NCBI GenBank assembly: GCA_028872955.1
Contig: JAGWNX010000002.1
Span: 39,121 to 103,120, forward strand
Source: Acidobacteriota bacterium
Lineage (GTDB): Bacteria > Acidobacteriota > Terriglobia > Terriglobales > Acidobacteriaceae
Reading direction: 5' to 3'
Length of the DNA stretch: 64,000 bases
Under the pieces are notes generated by a model. That model did no database searches and had not been told where the DNA came from. It saw only the letters and a program-made list of their open reading frames with translations. The translations under genes were made by a program, and so were the position numbers. Positions 30,019-39,148 of this stretch are shown piece after piece. The stretch's first letter is position 1. Every line of letters begins with the position of its first letter.

Positions 30019-30950
30019 GCGCCCAGCCTCTCTCCGCTCCGGAGCTGGAAGCCGCGCAGGAACTCGTCCGCGGGCATACGCTTCTTGCCCTCCAGCTGCA
30101 CCTCATCCAGTTGCAGCAGCGAGCCCATCCCACACACCACGCGTATGGTTCCGCCCTCTACCAGCAACGTGCCCGGGGCCAGCGTGCTGCTGCCCTCGGC
30201 CACCTGCATCCTGTGGACGATTAACTTTTTGCCGCGCAGTACGGTGTGCGCTCCCGGCCATGGCTGAAAGCCGCGCCAGCGGTCGTAGAGCTGCCCGGCC
30301 GTGCGGGTAAACAGCATGGCCCCGTCTTCGCGCGTCAGGATGGGTGCGTGAGTGGCCAGCGCATGGTCTTGCGGGCGGGGCGTCAGGGTTCCGTCAGCCA
30401 GACCGGCCAAGGTATCCAGCAGCAGCGAGGCACCCGCCTCCGCCAGCCGGGGATACAGCTCCGCCGAGGTCTCCTGCGGCCCAACTTCGACCGAGCGCTC
30501 CAGCAGAATATCGCCCGTATCCAGCCCTGCGTCCAGCAGCATGGTGGTCACACCGGTCGTGGTCTCGCCGTTGGCCACGGCCCACTGGATCGGCGCCGCA
30601 CCACGGTAGCGCGGCAACAGACTGCCATGCACGTTGATGTTGCCAAAGCGGGGCAGAGCCAGCATCCAGTCCGGGATCAGCCGGCCATACGCCACCACCA
30701 CGATCACGTCCGGCGCAATCGCCTCCAACTGCGCCCGCAGCTCCTGATTGTGACGAATCTTCTCCGGTTGCACGACCGGCAGATGATGCTCCATTGCCAG
30801 ACGCTTGACCGGCGGTGCCTGCAGCTCCATGCCGCGTCCGGCGGCGCGATCGGGCTGCGTCACCACCAGCGCAACCTTGTGCCCGGCCGCCAGCAACGCT
30901 TGCAGGCACGGCACGGCAAACTGCGGCGTTCCGCAAAAGACCACCTTCAT
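30015..30950 (-). CDS. fmt: Methionyl-tRNA formyltransferase
   Basis: Fmt formylates initiator Met-tRNA. MKVVFCGTPQFAVPCLQALL begins the Rossmann part. The catalytic region has NINVHGSLLPRYRGAAPIQWA, with the catalytic Asn and His, and the DAGLDTGDILL Asp. The C-terminal tRNA-binding beta-barrel is complete (WRGFQPWPGAHTVLRGKKL). It sits 21 bases after def, its functional partner, and overlaps rsmB. Confidence 0.97.
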   Translation of the reverse strand: MKVVFCGTPQFAVPCLQALLAAGHKVALVVTQPDRAAGRGMELQAPPVKRLAMEHHLPVVQPEKIRHNQELRAQLEAIAPDVIVVVAYGRLIPDWMLALPRFGNINVHGSLLPRYRGAAPIQWAVANGETTTGVTTMLLDAGLDTGDILLERSVEVGPQETSAELYPRLAEAGASLLLDTLAGLADGTLTPRPQDHALATHAPILTREDGAMLFTRTAGQLYDRWRGFQPWPGAHTVLRGKKLIVHRMQVAEGSSTLAPGTLLVEGGTIRVVCGMGSLLQLDEVQLEGKKRMPADEFLRGFQLRSGERLGA

Positions 30951-30971
30951 GGCATGTCACCGCTCACAGCG

Positions 30972-31487
30972 CTACCACTCGCCGTTCTTGATCATCTTCC
31001 GGATGCGGCGCATCACCAGGTCCCGCTTCAGGCGACTCAGGCGATCAATAAACAACACGCCGTCCAGGTGGTCCAGTTCGTGCTGAATCGCTCTGGCCAG
31101 CAGCTCATCGCCCTCAATCTCAAACCAGTTGCCATGCACATCCTGGGCGCGCGCCTTCACCCAGGCGGCCCGCTCCACCTTCTCGCGAATCTCGGGCAGG
31201 CTCAGGCAGCCTTCTTCCTCCACCTGCTTGCCCTTGCGAGCAATGATCTCCGGATTGATGAACACCAGCCGGTCGTCCGGGTTCTTCTTGAAGCTGACAT
31301 CGATGACAAACATCCGCTGCGAGAGCGCGATCTGCGGCGCTGCCAGGCCAATGCCCTGCGCCACATACATGCTCTCGAACATCTCTTCGGCCAGCTGCTT
31401 CAGCTTGGAGTCAAACACCGTCACAGGCGCAGCCTTTTGCGCCAGTACGGGCTCCGGCCACTTCACGACCTCGTGGATCTTTCCCAT
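30972..31487 (-). CDS. def: Peptide deformylase
   Basis: Def removes the N-formyl group from nascent proteins. All three motifs are intact: GIGLAAPQ, EEGCLSLP with the metal-ligand Cys, and QHELDHLDG with the two ligand His residues and the catalytic Glu. The 171-residue length is normal. I start at ATG 31487, which overlaps the aroC stop (TGATG); the frame stays open upstream but only as a shadow of aroC. It has a basic tail, RRIRKMIKNGEW. Confidence 0.97.
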   Translation of the reverse strand: MGKIHEVVKWPEPVLAQKAAPVTVFDSKLKQLAEEMFESMYVAQGIGLAAPQIALSQRMFVIDVSFKKNPDDRLVFINPEIIARKGKQVEEEGCLSLPEIREKVERAAWVKARAQDVHGNWFEIEGDELLARAIQHELDHLDGVLFIDRLSRLKRDLVMRRIRKMIKNGEW

Positions 31488-32662
31488 CAGAACGCCTTTA
31501 TCTGCTCGCAGTACCCGCGGAAGTTGTGCTCCAGCTCGCGCAGCGAGTCGCCACCAAACTTCTCCACCACCAGCCGCGCTACGGTCAGCGCCACCATCGC
31601 CTCTGCCGCCACACCAGCCGCCGGCACCACACACACGTCGCTGCGCTCATAGGCAGCCTTCACCGGCTCACGCGTTGCAAAGCTCACGCTACCCAGCGGG
31701 CGACGCAGCGTTGAGATGGGCTTGAGGTAGCCACGCACGACGACGTCCTCGCCGTTGGAGATGCCGCCCTCCAGACCGCCCGCATTATTGTGCTCGCGCG
31801 AGAACTTCGTGTACGCCTCCTCACCGCCGTTGTACGCAATCTCATCGTGCACCGTGGAACCCAGCGACTCCGCTGCCGTGACGCCGCGTCCGATCTCAAC
31901 GGCCTTTACCGCCTGCAGGCTCATCACCGCCTGGGCCAGCAGACCATCCATGCGCTCGTCCCAGTTAACGTGGGTGCCCACGCCCGGAGGCAGACCGTGG
32001 ACCACCACCTCAAACACACCGCCGATGGTGTCGCCGGTACGCAGCACGGCGTCCACCTCCGCCTTCATTGCGGCCTCGCTCTCCGGGTCCACGCAGTTCA
32101 GCAGCACGCTCTCCTTCAGCTGCAGCGCGGCGATCTCCTCCCAGGTAGCGGGACGGCGCAGCTCTGCCTTGCCCACACGGATGACGTGGCTGGCCACCTC
32201 GATGCCCAGCGGACGCAGCAGCAGCTTGGCGATGGCACCTGCGGCCACGCGCGCCGCCGTCTCGCGGGCGCTGGCACGCTCCAGCACATAGCGCGCGTCA
32301 GGAAAGTCGTACTTCAGGCTGCCGGGCAGGTCCGCATGCCCCGGCCGTGGCGAGGCGACCGGCTTGTGCTTCGCCGCGTCGCCCTCTTCCACCGGCAGAA
32401 TCTCGCCCCAGTTCTTCCAGTCCTTGTTGGCCAGCACCATGGCAATCGGCGAGCCGATCGTCTTGCCGTGCCGCACACCGCTCAGGATGTGTGCGCCGTC
32501 GCGCTCAATGCGCATGCGGCCGCCCCGGCCATAGCCCTGTTGCCGCCGCCAAAGCTCACGGCTGATCAGTTCCTGGTCGACCGGCACACCCGCCGGAACT
32601 CCGCTTACCATGGCCACCAGGCTCTCGCCGTGGCTCTCTCCTGCTGTCGAAAAACGCAACAT
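31487..32662 (-). CDS. aroC: Chorismate synthase
   Basis: AroC converts EPSP to chorismate using reduced FMN, the last common step of the shikimate pathway. LRFSTAGESHGESLVAMVSG at the start and RRQQGYGRGGRM are family signatures, as are SPRPGHADLPGSLKY and RASARETAARVAAGA. GGLEGGISNGEDVVVRGYLKP and SDVCVVPAAGVAAEAM close the protein. With aroB and aroDE it makes three shikimate genes in one window, yet at three separate loci. Confidence 0.97.
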   Translation of the reverse strand: MLRFSTAGESHGESLVAMVSGVPAGVPVDQELISRELWRRQQGYGRGGRMRIERDGAHILSGVRHGKTIGSPIAMVLANKDWKNWGEILPVEEGDAAKHKPVASPRPGHADLPGSLKYDFPDARYVLERASARETAARVAAGAIAKLLLRPLGIEVASHVIRVGKAELRRPATWEEIAALQLKESVLLNCVDPESEAAMKAEVDAVLRTGDTIGGVFEVVVHGLPPGVGTHVNWDERMDGLLAQAVMSLQAVKAVEIGRGVTAAESLGSTVHDEIAYNGGEEAYTKFSREHNNAGGLEGGISNGEDVVVRGYLKPISTLRRPLGSVSFATREPVKAAYERSDVCVVPAAGVAAEAMVALTVARLVVEKFGGDSLRELEHNFRGYCEQIKAF

Positions 32663-32729
32663 CGCTACTCTCTTACAGAATCCGGCTCTGCCAGTTCAGT
32701 CACTCTCGATTGTATCAACCTGCGCCCCG

Positions 32730-33710
32730 TTACTCCTCGCCCAGCCAGGCGCGGCTGTTCAGCACCGGCCGCTCCAGACTGCGCACCCAGTCGGTCATCT
32801 CACCGGCAGACTTGCCGTTCGCCGTGGCGCGCGCAAACTCGTTGCGCATGGCCTGCATCTTGGCCTCCAGATCATCCAGCACGTTCAGCAGCATCGCCTC
32901 CGGGGTCATGGGCAGCTTGGGCGAGCCGAACTCATACTTGCCGTGGTGGCTCAGGATCATGTGCTCCACCAGCACCCGCAGCTTCTCAGGGAACGGCTGC
33001 AGCGCCCGCACCTTCTCCACCAGCATGCCCTGCGCAATGCTGATGTGGCCGATCATCTGACCCTCCAGCGTGTAGCTGAACGCGCTCTTCCAGCTCAGCT
33101 CGCGCGTCTTGCCAATATCGTGCAGAATCGCGCCCGTCACCAGCAGGTCGGCGTCCACCTCCGGGTAGAACGGTGCCGTGGCGCGGCACACCCGCACCAG
33201 CGTCAGCACATGCTCCAGCAGACCGCCCAGCCAGGCGTGGTGCAGCGTCTTGGCCGCCGGCGCCACCTTGTAGGCCTGCGCCACCTCCGCATCGTCCAGA
33301 AAGGCGAAGACCAGCCGCCGCAGGTCCGCATTGGCGAAGCCCTCCACGTAGCTGCGCAACTCGGCCCACATGGCCTCCACATCCAGCTGCGTGGCAGGCA
33401 TATAGTCCCCGGCATCAATCTCGCTGTCTGCGGCGCGGCGCAGTTTGCTGAGCGTGATCTGGAACTTGCCCTGGTACTTCGAGATCTGGCCCTGCGCCTT
33501 GACGAAGCTCCCCTCACCGCAGGTGGTCAACACATCCTCAAAGTCGTCCCACATGCGCGCTTCCAGCGAGCCGGTCTTGTCGGCCAGCGTCAGCGCCAGA
33601 TAGTTGCCGCCATTCTTACGATCGCGCACCTGCAGGCTTGAGACCACAAAGTAGGTTGTGACCACTGCGTTCTCAAACTTCGACGCGTCTACGACAAAGA
33701 AATCTTTCAT
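32730..33710 (-). CDS. yhaM: YhaM-family 3'-5' exoribonuclease (OB-fold plus HD domain)
   Basis: An OB-fold at about residues 15-100 (NGGNYLALTLADKTGSLEARMWD) is followed by an HD hydrolase domain. The HD metal ligands are seen in LLEHVLTLV, TGAILHDIGK and LSHHGKYEFGSP. This architecture is that of YhaM from Gram-positive bacteria, a 3'-5' exoribonuclease acting in mRNA turnover. Length (326) agrees. I start at MKDFFVVDAS because the -10-like box lies just before it and the upstream 23 residues are unlikely. The stem-loop of the SurA-like gene lies upstream. Confidence 0.88.
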   Translation of the reverse strand: MKDFFVVDASKFENAVVTTYFVVSSLQVRDRKNGGNYLALTLADKTGSLEARMWDDFEDVLTTCGEGSFVKAQGQISKYQGKFQITLSKLRRAADSEIDAGDYMPATQLDVEAMWAELRSYVEGFANADLRRLVFAFLDDAEVAQAYKVAPAAKTLHHAWLGGLLEHVLTLVRVCRATAPFYPEVDADLLVTGAILHDIGKTRELSWKSAFSYTLEGQMIGHISIAQGMLVEKVRALQPFPEKLRVLVEHMILSHHGKYEFGSPKLPMTPEAMLLNVLDDLEAKMQAMRNEFARATANGKSAGEMTDWVRSLERPVLNSRAWLGEE

Positions 33711-33716
33711 CGAGAA

Positions 33717-33722
33717 AGCATA
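33717..33722 (-). promoter_or_regulatory. TATGCT -10-like box before yhaM
   Basis: On the minus strand TATGCT, preceded by AGGG, ends six bases before the ATG at 33710. This again predicts transcription start at the start codon. Confidence 0.35.
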
Positions 33723-33756
33723 CCCTCCCCAGCCCCATCCCATCGCAACAAGCAAA

Positions 33757-33778
33757 TGCGGGAGCCGAAGCTCCCGCA
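33757..33778 (-). terminator. Terminator of the SurA-like gene
   Basis: A 9-bp perfect stem (TGCGGGAGC/GCTCCCGCA) lies 25 bases after the stop. Read on the minus strand, the loop is TTCG, closed by a C-G pair, the very stable UUCG tetraloop. The sequence ATTTGCTTGTTG follows, so it is moderately U-rich. Confidence 0.75.
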
Positions 33779-33803
33779 CGAGTGCCCGGAACGGAACTGC
33801 CGC

Positions 33804-35633
33804 TTACTGCTGCGTGCCGCCTGCCGGAGCCTGCGTGCCAGCCGCTGCCCCCGCCGGGGTGTCCGTGTGGCGGTACGGTGTAGGCTCCTGCGGCGGCGGA
33901 GGCGGCTGCTGGGGCTGCGTCTGCAGCCGCTGCTTCTTCTCGCCCTTGGCCCGCTTCTTCTTGGTCTTCTTGGCAGTGTCGCCATTCAGGCCCAGAGGTG
34001 CGGCCTGGGTCTGCTGCGTGGCCTTCTCGTCTGCCGAGATCGGGGCCGGCGTCTCGATCGCCTTCTCCCGTGCCCGGGCGGCGAGCTTTGCCTTCTTCTC
34101 TGCCTGGATCTGCTGCTCGCGATCACTGAAGCGGCGCTTGCCGGTCAGGGTGGGCTTCGGCGCCAGCGGGTCCGCGTCCACGTCGTTCGCCGAGACCACC
34201 TGGTTCTCACCCTGCACGGGAGCAATCTGCGTACCCGGCGCGGCCGCGTTCCCCGGAGTACCCTCCGTGGTCGCGACGCTCCCGGAGTCACCCGGCAGCG
34301 AGTTGCGCGGAGCCTGGCCGAAGCGAATCTTCTCGCGGTGCACCTTCTTCTTCTTGCCCGTCTCAGCCACTGCTGTCGCTGCTTCGGCTTTGCCCTTCTT
34401 GGACTTGGTCTCAACCGGAGCGGCGTTGGAGAAGGCCCCGGCGCGCTCGAAGCGCTTCTTCTCCGTTACCTTTTTCTTCTTGGCCACCGGAGCCGCATAG
34501 GCCGTGAACACCGGCTTGGTCTCCTTGCCACTTGCGCCCGTATCCACAAAACCAGGCTTCAGATCGATGTAGGCATCGTTGCGCAGATTGGTGAGATAGG
34601 CACGCAGTGCAGGCTGCATCTGCGCCATATACATCTCTTCCTGCACCTGCGGCTCAACCTCCTTCAGCGGAGGAACTCCAGCGTTGTGATGCTCCGTCAC
34701 CTTCAGGATGACGAATCCCTGGCGGGTGCGGATCGGTGCCGTCCACTGGCCCTCCGGCAGGCTGAAGGTCTGATCCTCCAGCACCTTGGCCAGGGCACCG
34801 CGCTTGAACAGTCCCAGGTCGCCACCTGTGGCTGCCGTCTGCCCGCCCGAGTTCTGCTTGGCCAGATCCTCAAACTTGGCACCGGCCTTCAGCTGGTCGG
34901 CGATACCATCGGCCTTCGCCTTCGCCTTGGCCACATCGTCGTCCTTGGCATCGGCCGCGATAGGCACCAGAATCTCACTCAGCCGCACCTGCTCCGGCTG
35001 CACATACTCGTTCTTGTGCGCTTCGTAGAAAGCCCGCTCCTGCGCCTCGGTCACCTGCAGCTTGCGTCCCACCTCGTCCCGCACCACCTGCTGGGTCAGA
35101 ATCGAGTCGCGGATGTTCGCCTTGAAGTCCTCAAACTGCACGCCCTGCTGGCGGGCGGCCTTTTCCAGATCTTCCATCGAATCCAGATGGTTCTGCTTGC
35201 GGATCTCGTCGAGCCGACGGATCACCTCGGCGTCTGCGTTGAGCCCCAGTTCCTTGGCTCGCGAGAGCAACAGCTGCTGGTCGATCTTGTCGCGCAGCAG
35301 GTCGCGTTCGCGCTGGTCGATCTCCGCTTCCGGGGTGTTCTGTTGCTGCAGCTCCTGCAGCAGCTCCTTCTGGCTCCGCTCAAAGTCAGTACGGGTGATG
35401 ATCTGGTCATTGATGCGCGCAATTACGTCCTCGACCACCGTGCCATTGGGCGTAATCGCGGTGGTGGGGGGAAGCGTGATCTGCGGCTTTGGCGCCGAAG
35501 GCATCGTGAAGGGGCTCTGATACCGCGGAGCCTGGGCCATCAATACTCCGGACAGTGCCACCAGGCCAAGCCCACACACCGCTGCGTACTTCGTTTGTCT
35601 CAAGGTCATCTTCACTCGTATCTGTCGATTCAT
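33804..35633 (-). CDS. SurA-like periplasmic peptidyl-prolyl isomerase with long basic tail
   Basis: A signal (VCGLGLVALSGVLMAQA) precedes a SurA-type chaperone region, with VVEDVIARINDQIITRTDFE at about residue 66. A single parvulin domain follows at about 212-316 (VRLSEILVPIAADAK through ATGGDLGLFKRGAL and IRTRQGFVILKVTEHH). It should help outer-membrane proteins fold. The last 240 residues are unlike SurA: they are disordered, rich in Lys, Ala, Pro and Gln, and carry three K-x-R-F motifs (KKRF 392, KIRF 435, KRRF 499). ATG 35609 (MTLRQTK) is an alternative start. It is divergent from the S41 protease. Confidence 0.85.
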   Translation of the reverse strand: MNRQIRVKMTLRQTKYAAVCGLGLVALSGVLMAQAPRYQSPFTMPSAPKPQITLPPTTAITPNGTVVEDVIARINDQIITRTDFERSQKELLQELQQQNTPEAEIDQRERDLLRDKIDQQLLLSRAKELGLNADAEVIRRLDEIRKQNHLDSMEDLEKAARQQGVQFEDFKANIRDSILTQQVVRDEVGRKLQVTEAQERAFYEAHKNEYVQPEQVRLSEILVPIAADAKDDDVAKAKAKADGIADQLKAGAKFEDLAKQNSGGQTAATGGDLGLFKRGALAKVLEDQTFSLPEGQWTAPIRTRQGFVILKVTEHHNAGVPPLKEVEPQVQEEMYMAQMQPALRAYLTNLRNDAYIDLKPGFVDTGASGKETKPVFTAYAAPVAKKKKVTEKKRFERAGAFSNAAPVETKSKKGKAEAATAVAETGKKKKVHREKIRFGQAPRNSLPGDSGSVATTEGTPGNAAAPGTQIAPVQGENQVVSANDVDADPLAPKPTLTGKRRFSDREQQIQAEKKAKLAARAREKAIETPAPISADEKATQQTQAAPLGLNGDTAKKTKKKRAKGEKKQRLQTQPQQPPPPPQEPTPYRHTDTPAGAAAGTQAPAGGTQQ

Positions 35634-35784
35634 CCGCTTCGCGGCGCCTTACCGCATTGGCAGAGGGCGTGTTCCGGGTCTGCGGAGACACACGATCTGC
35701 TCGGCAAGGTCTTCCCGCCATTTTACCTGTCCTTGCGGTATCCTGCGAATCCCTCTGCCGTGGCGGTCTGTGCTTACCTTGCGA

Positions 35785-35793
35785 TGCTATACT
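35785..35793 (+). promoter_or_regulatory. Extended -10 promoter of the S41 protease gene
   Basis: TGCTATACT is a good extended -10 element (TG one base before TATACT). The -35 region has no match, as is common for extended -10 promoters. The transcript would have a leader of roughly 65 bases to the ATG at 35868. Confidence 0.5.
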
Positions 35794-35867
35794 CCGTCCT
35801 AATCAGGACTGTATGTATGCGGCTTGGTTGCACTCCGGCCGCCTCCTGGTCTGTGAGGTCTCACCTG

Positions 35868-37496
35868 ATGATGGCTCCCCGCTCCCGCCGCGCGATGCTC
35901 TCGGTCGTACTCTTCCTGGGCACCAGTGCCCTTGCCGGCTCGCTGATCAACCAGAAGGTGGCGGCACAGTCGGCTACCGACGAGTCCACCCTGCGCGACA
36001 GCCTGCACAGCTTTACCGATGTCTACTCGCTGGTGGAGCAGAACTACGCCGACAAGCTGGACGGCGACAAGATCGACAAAGCCATCTACGACGGTGCCAT
36101 TCCGGGCATGCTCCATACCCTGGACCCTCACTCCAACTTCTACGATCCCAAGGCCTTCGCCCAGATGCGCGAGGACCAGCATGGCAAGTACTACGGCGTC
36201 GGCATGAGCATCCAGCCGCAGCCCACCGCCGACGGCAAGACGAAGATCGTTGTGCTGGCTCCGTTCGAGGGCACGCCCTCGTTCCGCGCAGGCATCAAGC
36301 CGGGCGACCAGATTGAGTCTATCGACGGCAAGTCGACCGACGGGCTGGACTCGGCAGCCGTAGCCTCCCTGCTGAAAGGGCCGCGCGGCACGCACGTCTC
36401 CGTAACCATGTTGCGCGAGGGCGCACCCAAGCCACTCGTATTCGACCTCATCCGCGACGAGATTCCCCGGTACTCCGTCGATCTCGCCTTCCTGATCCGG
36501 CCCGGCATCGGTTACATCCACGTGACCAACTTTATGGAGACCACCAGCCGCGAGGTGGGCGACGCCCTGAACCGCCTGAACCAGAACGGCGAGATGAAGG
36601 GCCTGGTGATTGACCTGCGCGGCAACCCCGGCGGCCTGCTGAACGAGGCCGTAAACATGGCCGACAAGTTCCTGGACAAGGGCCAGATCGTCGTCTCGCA
36701 GCACGGTCGCGCCTTCCCGGATCAGGTGTATCGTGCTTCGCACGGCGAAGAGGGGCCGCGCTACCCGATCGTGGTGCTGGTCAATCGCAACACTGCGTCG
36801 GCGGCCGAGATTGTCTCCGGCGCGCTGCAGGACCACGACCGCGCGCTGATCGTCGGCGAGACCACCTTCGGCAAGGGTCTGGTGCAGACCGTCTTCCAGA
36901 CCGCCGAGAACACCGGCCTTGCCTTGACCACCTACCACTACTACACACCCTCAGGCCGACTCATCCAGCGCAACTACGACAACGTCTCGCTCTACGACTA
37001 CTACTACGTGCGTGACGACGCTGCCCCGGCCAACAGCACCAATCAGGAGGTGAAGCTCACCGACTCCGGCCGTACGGTCTACGGCGGTGGTGGCATCACC
37101 CCCGATGAGAAGATCGACAACCTCAAGTCCAACCATTTTGAGGACACGCTCTTCCAGCACTATGCCTTCTTCAACTTCAGCAAACACTACCTCGCCGGCC
37201 ACACCGTTACCCACGACTTCCAGGTCGATGATGCTGTCATGGCGCAGTTCAAGGACTTTCTGAAGGCCAACCAGATCGAGTACACCGACGCCGACCTGAA
37301 CGGTTCCCTGGACTGGGTGAAAGCGAACATCAAGAGCGAGCTGTTTACCTCGCAGTTCGGCCAGTTGGAGGGCCTTAAAGTTCGTGCCGAGTGGGACCCC
37401 CAGATCGCCAAAGCGATCAGCTATATGCCCCAGGCCCAGGCGCTGGAAGATCACCTGAAGACTACAGAGAAAGGCACCACCACCGCCAGCCGCTAG
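35868..37496 (+). CDS. S41-family carboxy-terminal processing protease
   Basis: This is a Ctp-type protease, anchored or secreted by an N-terminal segment (RAMLSVVLFLGTSALAGSLI). A PDZ domain (YYGVGMSIQPQ through FRAGIKPGDQIESIDGK) is followed by the catalytic core. The Ser nucleophile lies in NRNTASAAEIVSGAL and the Lys in GETTFGKGLVQT. A C-terminal 150-residue region carries no second PDZ domain. The ATG pair at 35868/35871 has GAGG nine bases upstream; ATG 35818 is a possible earlier start. The open frame further left is only the antisense of the SurA-like gene. Confidence 0.93.
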   Translation: MMAPRSRRAMLSVVLFLGTSALAGSLINQKVAAQSATDESTLRDSLHSFTDVYSLVEQNYADKLDGDKIDKAIYDGAIPGMLHTLDPHSNFYDPKAFAQMREDQHGKYYGVGMSIQPQPTADGKTKIVVLAPFEGTPSFRAGIKPGDQIESIDGKSTDGLDSAAVASLLKGPRGTHVSVTMLREGAPKPLVFDLIRDEIPRYSVDLAFLIRPGIGYIHVTNFMETTSREVGDALNRLNQNGEMKGLVIDLRGNPGGLLNEAVNMADKFLDKGQIVVSQHGRAFPDQVYRASHGEEGPRYPIVVLVNRNTASAAEIVSGALQDHDRALIVGETTFGKGLVQTVFQTAENTGLALTTYHYYTPSGRLIQRNYDNVSLYDYYYVRDDAAPANSTNQEVKLTDSGRTVYGGGGITPDEKIDNLKSNHFEDTLFQHYAFFNFSKHYLAGHTVTHDFQVDDAVMAQFKDFLKANQIEYTDADLNGSLDWVKANIKSELFTSQFGQLEGLKVRAEWDPQIAKAISYMPQAQALEDHLKTTEKGTTTASR

Positions 37497-37525
37497 CCAG
37501 AGTGATTCCAGACGCAAACGCTGAA

Positions 37526-37545
37526 GGCCGCCCACCCGGGCGGCC
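37526..37545 (+). terminator. Terminator after the S41 protease gene
   Basis: An 8-bp stem of GGCCGCCC and GGGCGGCC with an ACCC loop begins 29 bases after the stop. GTTCTGTTC follows, a moderately U-rich tail. Confidence 0.65.
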
Positions 37546-37568
37546 GTTCTGTTCGTACTGTAATTTCG

Positions 37569-37643
37569 TGGAGCGGGAGACCGGGATCGAACCGGCGACA
37601 TTCAGCTTGGGAAGCTGACGTTCTGCCACTGAACTACTCCCGC
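37569..37643 (-). tRNA. tRNA-Gly (anticodon CCC)
   Basis: On the minus strand the acceptor GCGGGAG pairs with CTCCCGC, followed by discriminator T and an encoded CCA. The anticodon stem is TCAGC/GCTGA with loop TTCCCAA, giving CCC. GGTTCGATCC is the T arm. It is 72 bases plus CCA, normal for a glycine tRNA. Confidence 0.96.
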
Positions 37644-37753
37644 TCGGTCTAGCGAGTATAGCGCATTGTCAGACGATACGGAGACTCGTCCCGAGCGAGC
37701 TCGCGCCCTGATCGGCGTGCCCGGCCCTTCCTGTGCCGGAGTGCAAGCAGGAG

Positions 37754-38467
37754 TCAACTTGGCCGTATCCAGTGCAGCACCTTCGCTAGCCATGGTGCAA
37801 TCAGAACGTTTGACAGACCGACCAGAACCATCACCAGCCCGGCGCTCGATGCCTCCTCTGAGCCCAGGTGCTGGGCCTTGGCCACACCGGCACCGTGGGC
37901 ACCCATGCCAAACAGCGCACCGCGCGCAAAGGTGGAGCGAATGGGAAGCCAGTACAGCAGCCCCTCACCTACAGCTACGCCCAGCACCCCGGTCATCGCG
38001 GTAAAGACAGCCGTAAGGTCTGGCGCACCGCCGATGCTGCGCGAGACCGCCATCGCAAAGGGTGTACTCATCGAACGCGGCAGCAAGCTCAGTTTGATGC
38101 TTTCATTCAAATGGAAGAGGTCGGCCAGCAACCAGGAGGACACTACGGACACTATGCAGCCGACCACAATTCCCGCGGCCAGCAGCTTCCAGCTCTCGCG
38201 AATCAGCCTGCGATGCTCATAGATTGGAATCGCGAAGGCGACTGTCACTGGCCCCAGCAGCGCCACCAGCCAGTGCGTGCCATACAGGTAGCTGCGGTAG
38301 CTGGTTCGCAGCGCAACCGCCAGCAGGCACAGCAGCGCCGGGCCAGCAAGAATCGGCGAGAGCCACCACGCCCGGTGGCGCCGATACAATGCGCGGTTGC
38401 CTGCGTAGATGGCGATGGTAAGCGTGGCCCACAGAGCCGCACGCGGAAGCGGGTCAGTGGGATGCAT
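37754..38467 (-). CDS. lrgB: LrgB/CidB-family membrane protein
   Basis: LrgB-type proteins work with LrgA in control of murein hydrolase activity and programmed lysis, and in plants in glycolate transport. SLLPRSMSTPFAMAVSRSIGG is the family signature. Next come LTAVFTAMTGVLGVAVGE and ARGALFGMGAHGAGVAKAQ. Five to seven membrane segments span 237 residues. It overlaps lrgA by 14 bases and is translated second. Confidence 0.93.
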   Translation of the reverse strand: MHPTDPLPRAALWATLTIAIYAGNRALYRRHRAWWLSPILAGPALLCLLAVALRTSYRSYLYGTHWLVALLGPVTVAFAIPIYEHRRLIRESWKLLAAGIVVGCIVSVVSSWLLADLFHLNESIKLSLLPRSMSTPFAMAVSRSIGGAPDLTAVFTAMTGVLGVAVGEGLLYWLPIRSTFARGALFGMGAHGAGVAKAQHLGSEEASSAGLVMVLVGLSNVLIAPWLAKVLHWIRPS

Positions 38468-38846
38468 TGGTCGACGCTCTGCGGTGTTGACGGTCCGATA
38501 ACCACTGCACGGTCATTCCGGTGGAAGCCATCACGAGCATGGTGCTGACCAGCACCAGAATCAGGATCTTCAGCCCCGTGATGCCGAGGAACTCACCATG
38601 ATCCAGAACCACCAGCACCGCCGGAATGAAGAAGAGCAACATCTCCGCGAGCAGCAGATACGCGCCGCCCTTGACCGCGCGCAACGGAACCGCCCCGAAG
38701 AGCAGCCCCCCCAGCAGCAGGAACATGCCAACGATCGACCCCGGCAAAGGCAGATGCGTCAGTCGCACGACTCCCTCGCCAACCAGCCAGAAGAGTGCCA
38801 GCAGCAGCACCTGCGGCAGCAGCTTGAGATGTGTTCGATAACGCAT
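38454..38846 (-). CDS. lrgA: LrgA/CidA-family holin-like protein
   Basis: A 130-residue protein with about four membrane helices. LPLPGSIVGMFLLLGGLL and EMLLFFIPAVLVVLDHGEF are signatures of LrgA/CidA, holin-like partners of LrgB. The two genes overlap and lie between two tRNA genes on the same strand. No two-component regulator (LytSR) is nearby. Confidence 0.93.
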   Translation of the reverse strand: MRYRTHLKLLPQVLLLALFWLVGEGVVRLTHLPLPGSIVGMFLLLGGLLFGAVPLRAVKGGAYLLLAEMLLFFIPAVLVVLDHGEFLGITGLKILILVLVSTMLVMASTGMTVQWLSDRQHRRASTNASH

Positions 38847-38968
38847 AGACTGCGCCCTCCACTTGCTCGTACAGGTTTACACACGGAACCTGTGCCCCAG
38901 CCATTGGAGCACGGCTGCGACCTGTTCTGAAGTGAGAAAGTACTTCGAGGAACCTCGGCGTTGTCACT

Positions 38969-39044
38969 TGGTGGAGCTGAGCGGGATCGAACCGCTGACC
39001 TCCTCGTTGCGAACGAGGCGCTCTCCCAACTGAGCTACAGCCCC
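38969..39044 (-). tRNA. tRNA-Ala (anticodon CGC)
   Basis: On the minus strand GGGGCTG pairs with CAGCTCC (one G-T), followed by discriminator A and an encoded CCA. The anticodon stem CCTCG/CGAGG encloses TTCGCAA, giving CGC. The D arm has AGCTCAGTTGGGAGAGC and the T arm GGTTCGATCC. Length is 76 bases with CCA. Confidence 0.96.
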
Positions 39045-39148
39045 TCACCAGATGCGCACGCCACGCCATGAGCGCGGGCCAGCATCAAGACAACTTGCTT
39101 AGTGTAGCAGCAACTCCGGGAATCGCAAAGTCTGCAACGGAGCCTCCG

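Noticed and set aside
33756..35867. Plus-strand frame that extends the S41 protease by about 700 codons to the left
   Set aside because: It is antisense to the SurA-like gene and Leu/Arg-rich without domains; the protease signal and promoter lie to its right.
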